DNA of 64,000 nucleotides from NCBI RefSeq assembly GCF_000424285.1, contig NZ_AUJP01000005.1, positions 62,001 through 126,000 of the forward strand. The letters run 5' to 3'. Each line of letters starts with the position of its first letter. Positions within the stretch are counted from its first letter, which is position 1. A program made the position numbers and the translations under genes. Below the pieces are notes generated by a model that saw nothing but the letters and a program-made list of their open reading frames with translations, ran no database searches and was not told the origin of the DNA. The DNA comes from Butyrivibrio sp. MB2005 (GTDB taxonomy: Bacteria; Bacillota; Clostridia; Lachnospirales; Lachnospiraceae). Below are positions 32,987-42,303 of this stretch, piece by piece.

Positions 32987-34864
32987 TTATACTCCTGTTT
33001 TAGGCTGGAAGCAGATGCCTACGCCGTAGTTTGCTCCGCCGCATCCCATACATGCCTGTCTGCAGTTGGGAGATACGATGCCCTGCTGTGAGCGCTCCCA
33101 CTCTCTCCAAAGGAATTCCTTTGATACTCCGCAGCTTATCATGTCCCAGGGAAGGATCTCATCCTTTGTTCTCTCACGTTTTACATAGAACATGGGATCA
33201 AGGCCTGCTTTTTCAAGCTCTTCCATCCAGATATCGTTCTTAAAGAATTCACTCCAAGCATCAAATATGCAGCCTCTTTTGTAAACGTTATAAATAACAG
33301 TGGATAGCTTTCTGTCGCCTCTTGCGAGAATTCCTTCAAGCATGCTGGCATCTGCTTCATGCCAGTTGTACTTGATATGCTTTTGGTTAAGCTGAGACAT
33401 AATGCCTTTTCTTGTAATGTTGGCCTTTTCAAGGAATTCTTCTTTTGTATTCATTGATGCCCACTGGAAAGGTGTGAAGGGCTTTGGAACAAAGAAGGAT
33501 GTACTTGCTGTAATCTCAATTGTTCTGCCGTTTCTCTTTTCCTTGGGAACCGTCTCAAAGTACTCAACTGCTATTTTATTGGCAATATCACCGATTCCTT
33601 CGATATCTTCTGTAGTTTCACCCGGAAGGCCAAGCATGAAGTAAAGCTTAACCTTATTCCATCCGCCTACGAAGGCCTCGTGGGAACCCTTAAGAATATC
33701 TTCTTCTGTAAGTCCCTTATTTATAACATTTCTCATTCTCTGGGTGCCGGCTTCAGGGGCAAAGGTAAGTGAAGACTTTTTAACGTCCTGAACCTTACTC
33801 ATTACATCAAGAGAGAATGCATCTATTCTCAGTGAAGGAAGTGAGATGTTAACCTTATGTTCATTACAATAATCGATAAGGAACTCAAGAAGTTCATTGA
33901 GCTTGGAATAATCACTGGTACTAAGTGAGCTTAATGATATCTCTTCATATCCTGTATTTTTTATAAGAGTCATTGCGTACTCTTTTAGCTTTTCAACGTC
34001 TCTTTCTCTAAGTGGTCTGTAGAGCTGACCTGCCTGGCAGAATCTGCAGCCTCTGATACAGCCTCTCATAACTTCGATTACTGCTCTGTCCTGAGTTACC
34101 TTTATAAAAGGCATAACAGGCTTCATGGGATAATAAGCATTGCTAAGATCTGTGCAAAGCTCTTTCTCAATAACAGCAGGTGCTCCGTCAAGAGGCTTTA
34201 TCTCACTAACAGTACCATCCTCGTTGTAGGATATCTCATAAAGCGAAGGCACATACATTCCTGGAATCTGTGAAACTTTCTTAAGGAATTCTTTTCTTGA
34301 TACACCCTCTTCTTTGCATTTCTCATAGAGATCAAACAGGTCGCGGTATCTGGTCTCACCTTCACCAATATAAAAGATATCGAAGAAATCAGCGATAGGC
34401 TCCGGATTATATGTGCAGGGACCACCGCCAATTACTATGGGATCATTTTCTTCTCTGTCTTTGCTGTAAAGTGCGATGCCTGAAAGGTCAAGAACCTGAA
34501 GAATATTGGTGTAACACATCTCGTACTGCAAAGTGAATCCAAGGAAATCAAAATTCTTCACAGGGGCCTGTGATTCCAGTGCAAAAAGCGGGATATTCTT
34601 TTCTCTCATGATCTTATCAAGATCATCCCATGGAGAATAAACCCGCTCACACCATACGTCTTCATATTCGTTGAACATTCCGTATAAAATCTGAATTCCA
34701 AGATGAGACATACCAATCTCATAGACATCAGGGAAGCAGAATGCAAAACGTATTTTTACATCAGAAAGATTCTTGATAACAGAGTTAACCTCACCGCCAA
34801 CGTAGCGCTCAGGTTTTCCAATGCTAAGAAGAATCTCATCTGATAAAGCTAATTTCTCGTTCAA
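32987..34864 (-). CDS. TIGR03960-family B12-binding-like radical SAM protein
   Basis: About 625 residues. The N-terminal region resembles a cobalamin-binding Rossmann domain (FPDVYEIGMSHLGIQILY). The radical SAM core has the CxxxCxxC motif in RGCIRGCRFCQAG. A Cys-rich C-terminus (CRQACMGCG) may hold another cluster. I chose TTG 34864 because GAGGTG lies 4 nt upstream; TTG 34876 has none. Partner of the DUF2344 gene. Substrate unknown. Confidence 0.9.
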   Translation of the reverse strand: MNEKLALSDEILLSIGKPERYVGGEVNSVIKNLSDVKIRFAFCFPDVYEIGMSHLGIQILYGMFNEYEDVWCERVYSPWDDLDKIMREKNIPLFALESQAPVKNFDFLGFTLQYEMCYTNILQVLDLSGIALYSKDREENDPIVIGGGPCTYNPEPIADFFDIFYIGEGETRYRDLFDLYEKCKEEGVSRKEFLKKVSQIPGMYVPSLYEISYNEDGTVSEIKPLDGAPAVIEKELCTDLSNAYYPMKPVMPFIKVTQDRAVIEVMRGCIRGCRFCQAGQLYRPLRERDVEKLKEYAMTLIKNTGYEEISLSSLSTSDYSKLNELLEFLIDYCNEHKVNISLPSLRIDAFSLDVMSKVQDVKKSSLTFAPEAGTQRMRNVINKGLTEEDILKGSHEAFVGGWNKVKLYFMLGLPGETTEDIEGIGDIANKIAVEYFETVPKEKRNGRTIEITASTSFFVPKPFTPFQWASMNTKEEFLEKANITRKGIMSQLNQKHIKYNWHEADASMLEGILARGDRKLSTVIYNVYKRGCIFDAWSEFFKNDIWMEELEKAGLDPMFYVKRERTKDEILPWDMISCGVSKEFLWREWERSQQGIVSPNCRQACMGCGGANYGVGICFQPKTGV

Positions 34865-34897
34865 ACTACACCTCAATAATTTAATTATTAAGAAAAA

Positions 34898-36175
34898 TCA
34901 TCTCCTGGCCAGTTCGTCGGTAATCTCCTCCCAGGAAATATTTTTCTCTGACATAAGTACCATCATATGATACAAAAAATCTGCCATTTCGTAAACGAGT
35001 TCATTAGAATTTGTATTTTTTGCGGCGATAACCATCTCGGTACTCTCTTCGCCGACTTTTTTAAGAATCTTATCAAGGCCCTTCTCATAGAGGTAGTTGG
35101 TATAAGAACCTTCTCTGGGATTGACCTTTCTGTCTTTGATGACTTCAAAAACGCTGTCCAGGACTCTTTGAGGATTTTTCTCTGAATAGTTTCTTGAAGC
35201 AATTTCGTTAAAGAAGCATGAATAACTTCCTGTGTGACATGCGGCGCCAACCTGTTTTACCTTTGCAAGAATGGTATCAAGATCGCAGTCAGCTGTAAGC
35301 TTCTTCACATACTGGAAGTGACCGCTGGTCTCGCCCTTAAGCCAAAGTTCATTTCTGCTTCTGCTAAAATAGGTCATCTTACCGGTCTCAATTGTCTTAT
35401 AAAAAGATTCCTCGGTAAAATACGCAACCATCAAAACTGCGTCAGTTCTGTAATCCTGTACAACAACTGGAACCATTCCGTCAGAATTCTTTTTAAGATC
35501 CTCCCACTTAATCTGAGGAATCATTCTGTTAACAGCCATATCGTTGTCTGCGCAGAACTTCTTCATACCGCGAATCTCAGCGGAATTCTTGTTGATACCT
35601 TCGCCGGTAAGACCTGCAGTATTGGCTCCTGACATAAGCTCAAGCATCTTATCAAGTGAAATATCCGGCACGCTGAAAATCGTAGGCATGTTAAGTACGG
35701 GAGCCTGCTTGATCTGAGAACTGTTAAGAAGAATAAGCTCATCTGCAAACTTTTCAATGTTCTCGGTATTTTCTGTAATTCTGTCAGTCTCTGTATAGCA
35801 GATTGCAATTTTATCTTTTCCGAATTTTTCAGATACTTCCTGAAGAATTTCGATATTGCCCTGTTTTGAAAAATTAAGGCATGCTTTTTTGCAGCCGGCG
35901 TAAAGGAGCTTCTTGATATCCTCCATACGCTTTACATTACCTGCTCCATATACACTTGTTCCCACATTGGCGCAGATATCCTTGATAATATCAAGGGACT
36001 CTTCATGCTCTGCATCGCCTTCAGATAAGTCGAAAACAATTATGGCATCACAGTCGTCATTATCATACTGTTCAGCAAGAGCAAGCGGTGTCTGCTCAAG
36101 TACTTCATCCTGTTCAAAGCCTTTAACGGCATTCCTTTTTTTCAGATAAATGCAGGGTATAAATCTTTTAAGCAT
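34898..36175 (-). CDS. hisIE: HisIE with an N-terminal degenerate HisF-like domain
   Basis: 425 residues in three parts. Residues 1-210 resemble a HisF/HisA barrel: LKRFIPCIYLKKRNAVKGFE aligns with the HisF start, but the catalytic Asp is Tyr, and near residue 125 (KIAICYTETD) the second catalytic Asp is not evident. Residues 222-320 are phosphoribosyl-AMP cyclohydrolase (YFSRSRNELWLKGETSG, DCDLDT, GAACHTGSYSCF). Residues 335-425 are phosphoribosyl-ATP pyrophosphatase (KVGEESTEMVIAAKN, YEMADFLYH). HisI and HisE parts look intact and run steps 2 and 3 of histidine synthesis. The first domain is probably structural or regulatory. Confidence 0.9.
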   Translation of the reverse strand: MLKRFIPCIYLKKRNAVKGFEQDEVLEQTPLALAEQYDNDDCDAIIVFDLSEGDAEHEESLDIIKDICANVGTSVYGAGNVKRMEDIKKLLYAGCKKACLNFSKQGNIEILQEVSEKFGKDKIAICYTETDRITENTENIEKFADELILLNSSQIKQAPVLNMPTIFSVPDISLDKMLELMSGANTAGLTGEGINKNSAEIRGMKKFCADNDMAVNRMIPQIKWEDLKKNSDGMVPVVVQDYRTDAVLMVAYFTEESFYKTIETGKMTYFSRSRNELWLKGETSGHFQYVKKLTADCDLDTILAKVKQVGAACHTGSYSCFFNEIASRNYSEKNPQRVLDSVFEVIKDRKVNPREGSYTNYLYEKGLDKILKKVGEESTEMVIAAKNTNSNELVYEMADFLYHMMVLMSEKNISWEEITDELARR

Positions 36176-36200
36176 TGTATTCTCCCGGTAAATTTAGTAT

Positions 36201-36788
36201 TTATAATGAGCCCTTTGTACTGAGGACACCTGTAATTCTCTCATCAATTAAAGTCGCTTCATCAAGAGCCTTGGCAAAAGCTTTGAACATGGCTTCAATC
36301 TTGTGATGATCGTTGATTCCGGTAATTACTCGCAGGTGTAGATTCATCATGGCACCGTATGAAACTGCATAGAAGAATTCTCTTACAAGCTGAGTATCAA
36401 ATCCGCCAACCATAGGAGCATCAAAATCAGCATTCATCACAAAATAAGGTCTTCCGCAAAGATCAATCGCAGAAAGAACCAAAGTCTCATCCATAGGAAG
36501 AATTCTTTGTCCGTAGCGTTTGATATTGCTCTTATCTCCAAGAGCCTGTGCTATAGCCTGTCCAAGAACTATTCCGGTATCCTCAACGGAGTGATGTCCA
36601 TCCACGTAAAGATCGCCGTCTACATTGACTGTCAGATCAAAGAGGCCGTGTCTTGCAAATGCACTAAGCATGTGATCAAAAAATCCTATGCCTGTATTTA
36701 CTTCAGATTTTCCTGTTCCGTCAAGTTCAAGCTTAACGGTAATGTCTGTTTCTCCGGTCTTTCTTGTGACTACTGCACTTCTGCTCAT
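36201..36788 (-). CDS. hisB: Imidazoleglycerol-phosphate dehydratase
   Basis: 195 residues from ATG 36788 (GAGGAGA upstream). Family motifs: GFFDHMLSAFARHG, DGHHSVEDTGI and the second metal site in GINDHHKIEAMFKA. Monofunctional dehydratase without phosphatase domain. Step 6 of histidine synthesis. Confidence 0.96.
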   Translation of the reverse strand: MSRSAVVTRKTGETDITVKLELDGTGKSEVNTGIGFFDHMLSAFARHGLFDLTVNVDGDLYVDGHHSVEDTGIVLGQAIAQALGDKSNIKRYGQRILPMDETLVLSAIDLCGRPYFVMNADFDAPMVGGFDTQLVREFFYAVSYGAMMNLHLRVITGINDHHKIEAMFKAFAKALDEATLIDERITGVLSTKGSL

Positions 36789-36831
36789 AAGTAATCTCCT
36801 CAAAATTTTATTTTCTTGTATTATAAAAATC

Positions 36832-38121
36832 TTATTCGAATCTTACTGCAATTGAATTAGCGTGAGCTGTGAGTCCTTCATTTTTAGCAAAAAGTTCGAT
36901 ATCCTCATGTACAGCCTTAAGTCCCTCTTCCGAGTAAGCAATTATGCTGGTCTTCTTGATGAAATCATCCACGGACAGAGGTGAGAAAAATCTTGCTGTC
37001 TGATTTGTAGGAAGGATGTGGTTAGGTCCTGCAAAATAATCACCAAGAGGCTCTGAAGAATATGCTCCAAGGAAAATTGCACCGGCATGCTTGATCTTTG
37101 GCATAACCTCGAAGGGATTCTTTGTAAGGATTTCAAGGTGTTCTGATGCAACAGCGTTTGCAGCATCAATCATGTCATCCATATTATCAGCTACGAAAAT
37201 ATATCCGTAATTATCAAGAGACTTTCTGATGATCTCTGATCTGTCCAGTGTCTTAAGGAAACCATCGATCTCATCAGAGACCTTATTAGCAAGCTCCATG
37301 CTCGTTGTAATAAGTATAGCACTTGCCATCTCATCATGCTCAGCCTGAGATAAAAGATCTGCAGCGACATATCTGGGATTGGATGTTTCATCTGCAAGAA
37401 CCAGGATTTCTGAAGGACCTGCAATTGAATCGATTGAAACATATCCAAAGCATGCTTTCTTGGCAAGAGCAACAAAGATATTTCCGGGGCCTGTTATTTT
37501 ATCTACTTTGGGAACTGATTCTGTACCAAAACTCATAGCTGCGATAGCCTGAGCTCCGCCCACCTTATAAACCTCAGTTACACCTGCGATATCAGCTGCA
37601 ACCAAAGTTCCGGGATTAACCTTACCGTCTGCTCCGGGAGGCGTACACATAACGATTCGCTCAACGCCTGCAACCTTGGCAGGAACCACGTTCATAAGAA
37701 CACTTGAAGGATATGCAGCTTTTCCGCCTGGAACATATACACCGGAAATCTCAATGGGATATATTCTCTGGCCTAGAATTGAACCATCTGCTTTTGTATC
37801 AATAAAGCTGGTCCTCTTCTGTTTCTCGTGGAAGGATTTGATGTTTTCGGCACTCTTTTTCATTACTTCAATGAATTTAGAATCAAGTGCATCGTATGCT
37901 TCCTTAATCTCAGCTTCTGTAACTTTAATAGATTCCTTTGAAAGAGCGAATTTATCGAACTTCAAAGTGTATTCAAACAATGCTTCATCTTTTTTAGTTC
38001 TGACATTCTCGATAATATCAGCAACGATTTTCTCGTATTCGCCGTAGTTGGAAGGGCTTCTTTGCAGCAGTTTATCAAGAAGTTCGCCTTTAGTGTTTTC
38101 GTTAAGTTCTACAATACGCAT
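36832..38121 (-). CDS. hisD: Histidinol dehydrogenase
   Basis: 429 residues from ATG 38121 (GAAGGAGA upstream; the ATG overlaps the hisG stop by one base). Motifs: GGKAAYPSSVLMN, GPGNIFVALAKK, GPSEILVLADE, AEHDEMA and SEHLEI with the zinc/catalytic His and Glu. NAD-dependent oxidation of histidinol to histidine. Confidence 0.96.
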   Translation of the reverse strand: MRIVELNENTKGELLDKLLQRSPSNYGEYEKIVADIIENVRTKKDEALFEYTLKFDKFALSKESIKVTEAEIKEAYDALDSKFIEVMKKSAENIKSFHEKQKRTSFIDTKADGSILGQRIYPIEISGVYVPGGKAAYPSSVLMNVVPAKVAGVERIVMCTPPGADGKVNPGTLVAADIAGVTEVYKVGGAQAIAAMSFGTESVPKVDKITGPGNIFVALAKKACFGYVSIDSIAGPSEILVLADETSNPRYVAADLLSQAEHDEMASAILITTSMELANKVSDEIDGFLKTLDRSEIIRKSLDNYGYIFVADNMDDMIDAANAVASEHLEILTKNPFEVMPKIKHAGAIFLGAYSSEPLGDYFAGPNHILPTNQTARFFSPLSVDDFIKKTSIIAYSEEGLKAVHEDIELFAKNEGLTAHANSIAVRFE

Positions 38122-38768
38122 TACAAATTCTCCTTCATGTCGTTGATAAGCTTCTGAATTCTGGCCGATTCCATCTGCATGCTGACCTGATTTACGATGA
38201 CTCTTGCAGATAAAGGACAAATCTCTTCAAGGACTGTAAGTCCGTTCTCTCTAAGAGTACTTCCTGTCTCAACTATATCCACAATTACATCTGACAGATT
38301 TACGATGGGACCAAGCTCTACCGAACCGTTCAGCTTAATTATGTCTACTGTCTGATTTTTTCTGTTATAAAAATAATCTCTTGCGATATTGGGATATTTA
38401 CTGGCTACCCTTATCATCTCATGGTGATTTAGAAGCTCTCTGGCTGATTCCGGACCGCAGACACACATTCTGCATTTGCCAAAGCCAAGATCAAGAACCT
38501 CATAAACACTTCTGTTTTCCTCCATGATGGTGTCCTTACCCACAATACCGATGTCGGCTGCGCCATGCTCTACATAAGTAGGCACATCCGGTCCCTTGGC
38601 AAGGAAAAACTTAAGCTTAAGCTCTTCATTAGTAAAAATTAGCTTTCTTGTGCTTTTATCTGTAACTTCTTCGCAGTGAATACCGCATTTTTCAAGAAGC
38701 TCCATTGTGTTATTTACAAGTCTGCCCTTTCCAAGAGCAAACGTAAGATATCTGTCCTGTTTATTCAT
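38121..38768 (-). CDS. hisG: ATP phosphoribosyltransferase, short form
   Basis: 215 residues, the short form lacking the C-terminal regulatory domain (TFALGKGRLVNNTMELL, GIVGKDTIMEE, DIVETGSTLRENGL). It needs HisZ, encoded just upstream, for activity and feedback inhibition. First committed step of histidine synthesis. Confidence 0.95.
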   Translation of the reverse strand: MNKQDRYLTFALGKGRLVNNTMELLEKCGIHCEEVTDKSTRKLIFTNEELKLKFFLAKGPDVPTYVEHGAADIGIVGKDTIMEENRSVYEVLDLGFGKCRMCVCGPESARELLNHHEMIRVASKYPNIARDYFYNRKNQTVDIIKLNGSVELGPIVNLSDVIVDIVETGSTLRENGLTVLEEICPLSARVIVNQVSMQMESARIQKLINDMKENL

Positions 38769-38809
38769 GAAAATATCCTTCTTAATCGTTGATGTGTAAG
38801 TAGTTACAA

Positions 38810-39919
38810 TTATTTCTTGGATAAAATTACTTTCTTCCCGCCCTCACGAAGCTTTTGAGCTTCTGCCAAAGTGGCCTCAAAATCATCATCTGTAAAGCTA
38901 AGAACAACTACGCCGTCCTCATGCTCTAACTTGATATGCTGGGAATAAAGTGCTCTCATCACATCGTCCACGTTGATCATAAAGCCTATAGCAGGTGCGC
39001 TTTTTCCAAATCCCTCAAGAAGATTGTCATAGCGTCCGCCCTTGGCGATTGCATCACCAACGCCATAGGTATATGCATGGAACATAACGCCTGTGTAATA
39101 ATTGAATTTACTTAACATTCCTAAGTCAAAGGATATGTATTTTTCTATTTTGTAGCTGCAAAGAACCTTATACAGCGCCTGAAGTCTCTTGATGGAATTC
39201 TGAGAACGATCATTGGTTACGATACTTCCTGCCTTTTCTAAAATAGAAGCATCGCCGATACAGGTAGATACACTCTTAATGAGCTGTCTGTATTTATCGC
39301 TGATGTTGTTCTCTTCCATAATAAGATCAGCAGCAAAAGTATTTCTGTTTGTAATCTGTTCTCTGATTTCTGCCTCAGTCTCTGCGCTTATTCCTGCCTC
39401 TTCGCAAATACCATTGTAGTAATCAGCATCGCCTATGCTTATCTGGAACTCAGTAAGTCCTACAGCCTGAAGTGACTCGACAAGTAATGCGATCATCTCA
39501 GCATCTGCATAGATACTGTCATCATTCATAAGCTCAGCGCCGATTTCGTTGTTCTCTTTAAGCTTGCCCTGAAGTGAATGGGTGTTTAAAAATGTTTTGC
39601 CATCATAGCAGAATCTGACCGGCTTATTGTCTTCCAAAAAATACTTGCTTACGCATCTTGCAACAGAAGGCGTAAAGTCAGGACGAAGAACCATGGTGTT
39701 GCCATCTTTATCAAAGAATTTGTACAGTTCTCTCGCACTGTTATTACTTATCTCTGTCGAATAGATATCAAAGAACTCAAAAGTAGGTGTATCAATATCC
39801 TCAAAACCGTAAGACTTCATCTTTGCATTTATAAGGCTTCTGATAAGTATTCTGTCACTGCATTCAAGACCATATAAATCTCTTACGCCTTCAGGAGTGT
39901 GAAGTAATTTTCGATTCAT
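38810..39919 (-). CDS. hisZ: ATP phosphoribosyltransferase regulatory subunit
   Basis: 369 residues, paralogue of histidyl-tRNA synthetase without an anticodon domain of normal size (TPEGVRDLYGLE, LRPDFTPSVAR, GKGGRYDNL-like AKGGRYDNLL). It activates the short HisG and senses histidine. First gene of the his cluster; AAGGGGA precedes the ATG. Confidence 0.93.
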   Translation of the reverse strand: MNRKLLHTPEGVRDLYGLECSDRILIRSLINAKMKSYGFEDIDTPTFEFFDIYSTEISNNSARELYKFFDKDGNTMVLRPDFTPSVARCVSKYFLEDNKPVRFCYDGKTFLNTHSLQGKLKENNEIGAELMNDDSIYADAEMIALLVESLQAVGLTEFQISIGDADYYNGICEEAGISAETEAEIREQITNRNTFAADLIMEENNISDKYRQLIKSVSTCIGDASILEKAGSIVTNDRSQNSIKRLQALYKVLCSYKIEKYISFDLGMLSKFNYYTGVMFHAYTYGVGDAIAKGGRYDNLLEGFGKSAPAIGFMINVDDVMRALYSQHIKLEHEDGVVVLSFTDDDFEATLAEAQKLREGGKKVILSKK

Positions 39920-39942
39920 ACAAGTTCCCCTTGTGCTTTACT

Positions 39943-39960
39943 ATGGTAACGTGCTACCAT
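39943..39960. promoter_or_regulatory. Perfect inverted repeat upstream of hisZ
   Basis: ATGGTA (39943-39948) and TACCAT (39955-39960) around a 6-nt centre, 24 nt ahead of the hisZ start. A repressor operator or leader hairpin for the his operon is possible. No T-box element is visible in this short spacer. Confidence 0.4.
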
Positions 39961-40007
39961 GCTAATTTGTTAAACTTCACTCAGTTTATCGGAATATACT
40001 TCTTTTG

Positions 40008-40541
40008 TCAATCTCTATCTTCCAAATCCTTCTGCAAAAGCTCAAGATATGGAATAAATGCAGCCTGATCATCGGATATCATGTAGTCCATATCAAGCTC
40101 ATCGAATCTAAAGCTCTTTCTGCCGCCTTCTTTCGCTCTGTCCCAGAAAACCTTAAGATGTCTGAAGGGCAGATAATAATACATGCCTCTAGCTGTATAG
40201 TAAATTAGAAAAAAAGCAACGCCATCCTGCTTTTCAAAATTATCCATGAAAACAACCTGATGCTCATGGATATTCTCAAGAGTAAATGTATCAACGGCGC
40301 ATTCCTTTGCATCAAAGCAAACAGGAATACCCTGCACAGCGCCGATGTAATCAACGGTACTCTTTTGATCAAAGTAAGCAAGGGTGATGTGTCTTGTCTC
40401 CTTATCGATATTAATGGGAGTGATGGGCGTAGGAATTTTCTGAATTAGAGCAAGCCCATCATTTAGATATTTCTCATTTGTTCTGTTAATCATCTCCTCA
40501 AGGGTTGATCCCCTTAAGCCTCTTGAGTTCCAGGTTGGCAT
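40008..40541 (-). CDS. recU: Holliday junction resolvase RecU
   Basis: 177 residues. N-terminal NSRGLRGSTLEEMINRTNE and active-site residues in STVDYIGAVQG and FDAKE (Asp, Glu, Lys of the PD-(D/E)xK fold). It cleaves recombination intermediates. Starts inside the end of the RluA-type gene (28-nt overlap). Confidence 0.92.
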   Translation of the reverse strand: MPTWNSRGLRGSTLEEMINRTNEKYLNDGLALIQKIPTPITPINIDKETRHITLAYFDQKSTVDYIGAVQGIPVCFDAKECAVDTFTLENIHEHQVVFMDNFEKQDGVAFFLIYYTARGMYYYLPFRHLKVFWDRAKEGGRKSFRFDELDMDYMISDDQAAFIPYLELLQKDLEDRD

Positions 40542-41629
40542 GTGATTTCCTTTATCTTTTTATATTCAGGTGAAAGCCCTGCTTCGAATGCTTTTCCGGA
40601 AAGATTTGAAAGCTCACCGGAAAACTCGGGTAATTCAATCCTTCTTGCATGAAGAAGCTGATACTTAAGCCCTGCACATTCCTTGAAAAACATGTTTATA
40701 TTGCTGCTTCCGTATTTCCCATCACCGATTATGGGGTGACCTGTTGATGACAGATGAGCTCTGATCTGATGGGTCTTACCTGTTATTAGACAAACTGAAA
40801 GCTCTGTGAAAACTCTGTCTCCAAGCTTATTGCCGGTGGTCTTATCGCCGCACTTTGAAGAATCTATTTTAAGATATCCTGATACTTCGTAGGAGGTCTC
40901 AATCCTGTCGGCATCCTTTAATTTCTGTGCTTCCTTCTCATCTACAAGTCGTACCTTATTATTTTTCTCATCCTTTATGAGATACCCTGAAATATGGGCA
41001 TTCTCAGTGATCTTCCCTGCTACGATTGTTGAATAATATTTGTGAATTGTTCTCTCCTTCAGGCCCTTAGCCATCTCTCTTGCACCAATAAGGGATTTTG
41101 AACAAATGACAATTCCTGAGGTATTTCTGTCCAGTCTGTTACAAACAGAAGGTCTGAAGGTTACAAGACTATCCTTCTTTACAGCACCCTTATCAAGAAG
41201 ATATCCAATCAGCCATTCATTAAGACTTAAATCCTTGGGTTCAGCTTTCTGAGTAAGGATTCCTGCAGGCTTATTTATCAGAAGGATGTTGTCATCTTCA
41301 TAGATTATCTCAAGGTGTCCAAATCTCTTATAGGCCAGTTCATATTCCTTAAAAACACCTGAGAGCTTATTATCATTTTCTTTTGAATCATCAGACGCGG
41401 ACGCGAACTTATTGGCAAATTTACCAAAGGTCTCATCAGAAAAGAAAACGCTTATAGTGTCTCCCTTTTTCAGAACCTCTTTTCCTGTTGCCTTCTTTTT
41501 ATTTAGGACAATATTCTTTTTCCTGAGCATTTTAAATAAAAAGCCCATGGTTGTACCAGTAAAATACTGGGATAAGAATTTGTCCAGCCTTTTCCCGGCT
41601 TCGTTGTCAGTAATGTTTATATCTCTCAT
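40514..41629 (-). CDS. RluA-family pseudouridine synthase
   Basis: 371 residues: N-terminal S4 RNA-binding domain (about 10-60), then catalytic domain with NRLDRNTSG carrying the essential Asp and later KTHQIRAHL. The insert between the domains is hydrophilic. Targets rRNA uridines; the exact site cannot be told. Confidence 0.93.
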   Translation of the reverse strand: MRDINITDNEAGKRLDKFLSQYFTGTTMGFLFKMLRKKNIVLNKKKATGKEVLKKGDTISVFFSDETFGKFANKFASASDDSKENDNKLSGVFKEYELAYKRFGHLEIIYEDDNILLINKPAGILTQKAEPKDLSLNEWLIGYLLDKGAVKKDSLVTFRPSVCNRLDRNTSGIVICSKSLIGAREMAKGLKERTIHKYYSTIVAGKITENAHISGYLIKDEKNNKVRLVDEKEAQKLKDADRIETSYEVSGYLKIDSSKCGDKTTGNKLGDRVFTELSVCLITGKTHQIRAHLSSTGHPIIGDGKYGSSNINMFFKECAGLKYQLLHARRIELPEFSGELSNLSGKAFEAGLSPEYKKIKEITCQPGTQEA

Positions 41630-41683
41630 CTAAATACCGTATTTATATTATCTATTATACACACATGTGCCATATATTAGAAC

Positions 41684-42298
41684 TTATAAAGATATGGACA
41701 AAAGCACATGGGCACAGGTCTCAACAGTGCCTGGAACCCACGCATCCTCTATTGCCTGAGGATCAATATTCTTTGATACTCTTATCTGCTCAAGCTGATC
41801 AAGTCTTGAACAAAATGCATCCAGGTCCTTGAATACCTTTACTGTATAAGAGCTGTAGCCGCTCTGAGCGATCTGATTCCTGATGTGTTTTTCGCAGTCA
41901 GCTGTATCAAGGCCTTTTACTTCCGAATAGCAGCATACATTCTTATCAAGAACTGTTGCTGCAGAAATTCCATAATTCTCGTCATAGCTTGTCATTTCAA
42001 GCTCATATCTGATAAGGAGACCGCCTCTGTGAGCTTCAATCTTGTCATAGGTTTCTTTTGAACAACGATGTGCCCTTAAATACATGATCATATTCACCGC
42101 ACTAAGTCCTGCAGGTATGCAGCCAAGAGCAGCTATGATACTAAAAGCACTCTTATTGGTGTGATATATCAAAAGACCAATAAGGAAAATTGCTACGCAG
42201 GCAAGAACAGATATTGTTGTCCTGATTATTGCAAACCTTGCAGCTCCTTCTATGTATCCAAATTCCCCCTTTGGTACTCTTTTCTTAAATAACTTCAT
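41684..42298 (-). CDS. Hypothetical membrane protein
   Basis: 204 residues: two membrane helices (about 28-48 and 52-72) followed by a soluble domain rich in Cys (VLDKNVCCYSEV, TADCEKHI) with CAHVLLSISL at the end. I do not recognise the family. It lies 5 nt after the RsuA-type gene and is probably co-transcribed with it. Confidence 0.7.
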   Translation of the reverse strand: MKLFKKRVPKGEFGYIEGAARFAIIRTTISVLACVAIFLIGLLIYHTNKSAFSIIAALGCIPAGLSAVNMIMYLRAHRCSKETYDKIEAHRGGLLIRYELEMTSYDENYGISAATVLDKNVCCYSEVKGLDTADCEKHIRNQIAQSGYSSYTVKVFKDLDAFCSRLDQLEQIRVSKNIDPQAIEDAWVPGTVETCAHVLLSISL

Positions 42299-42303
42299 AG
42301 CCT

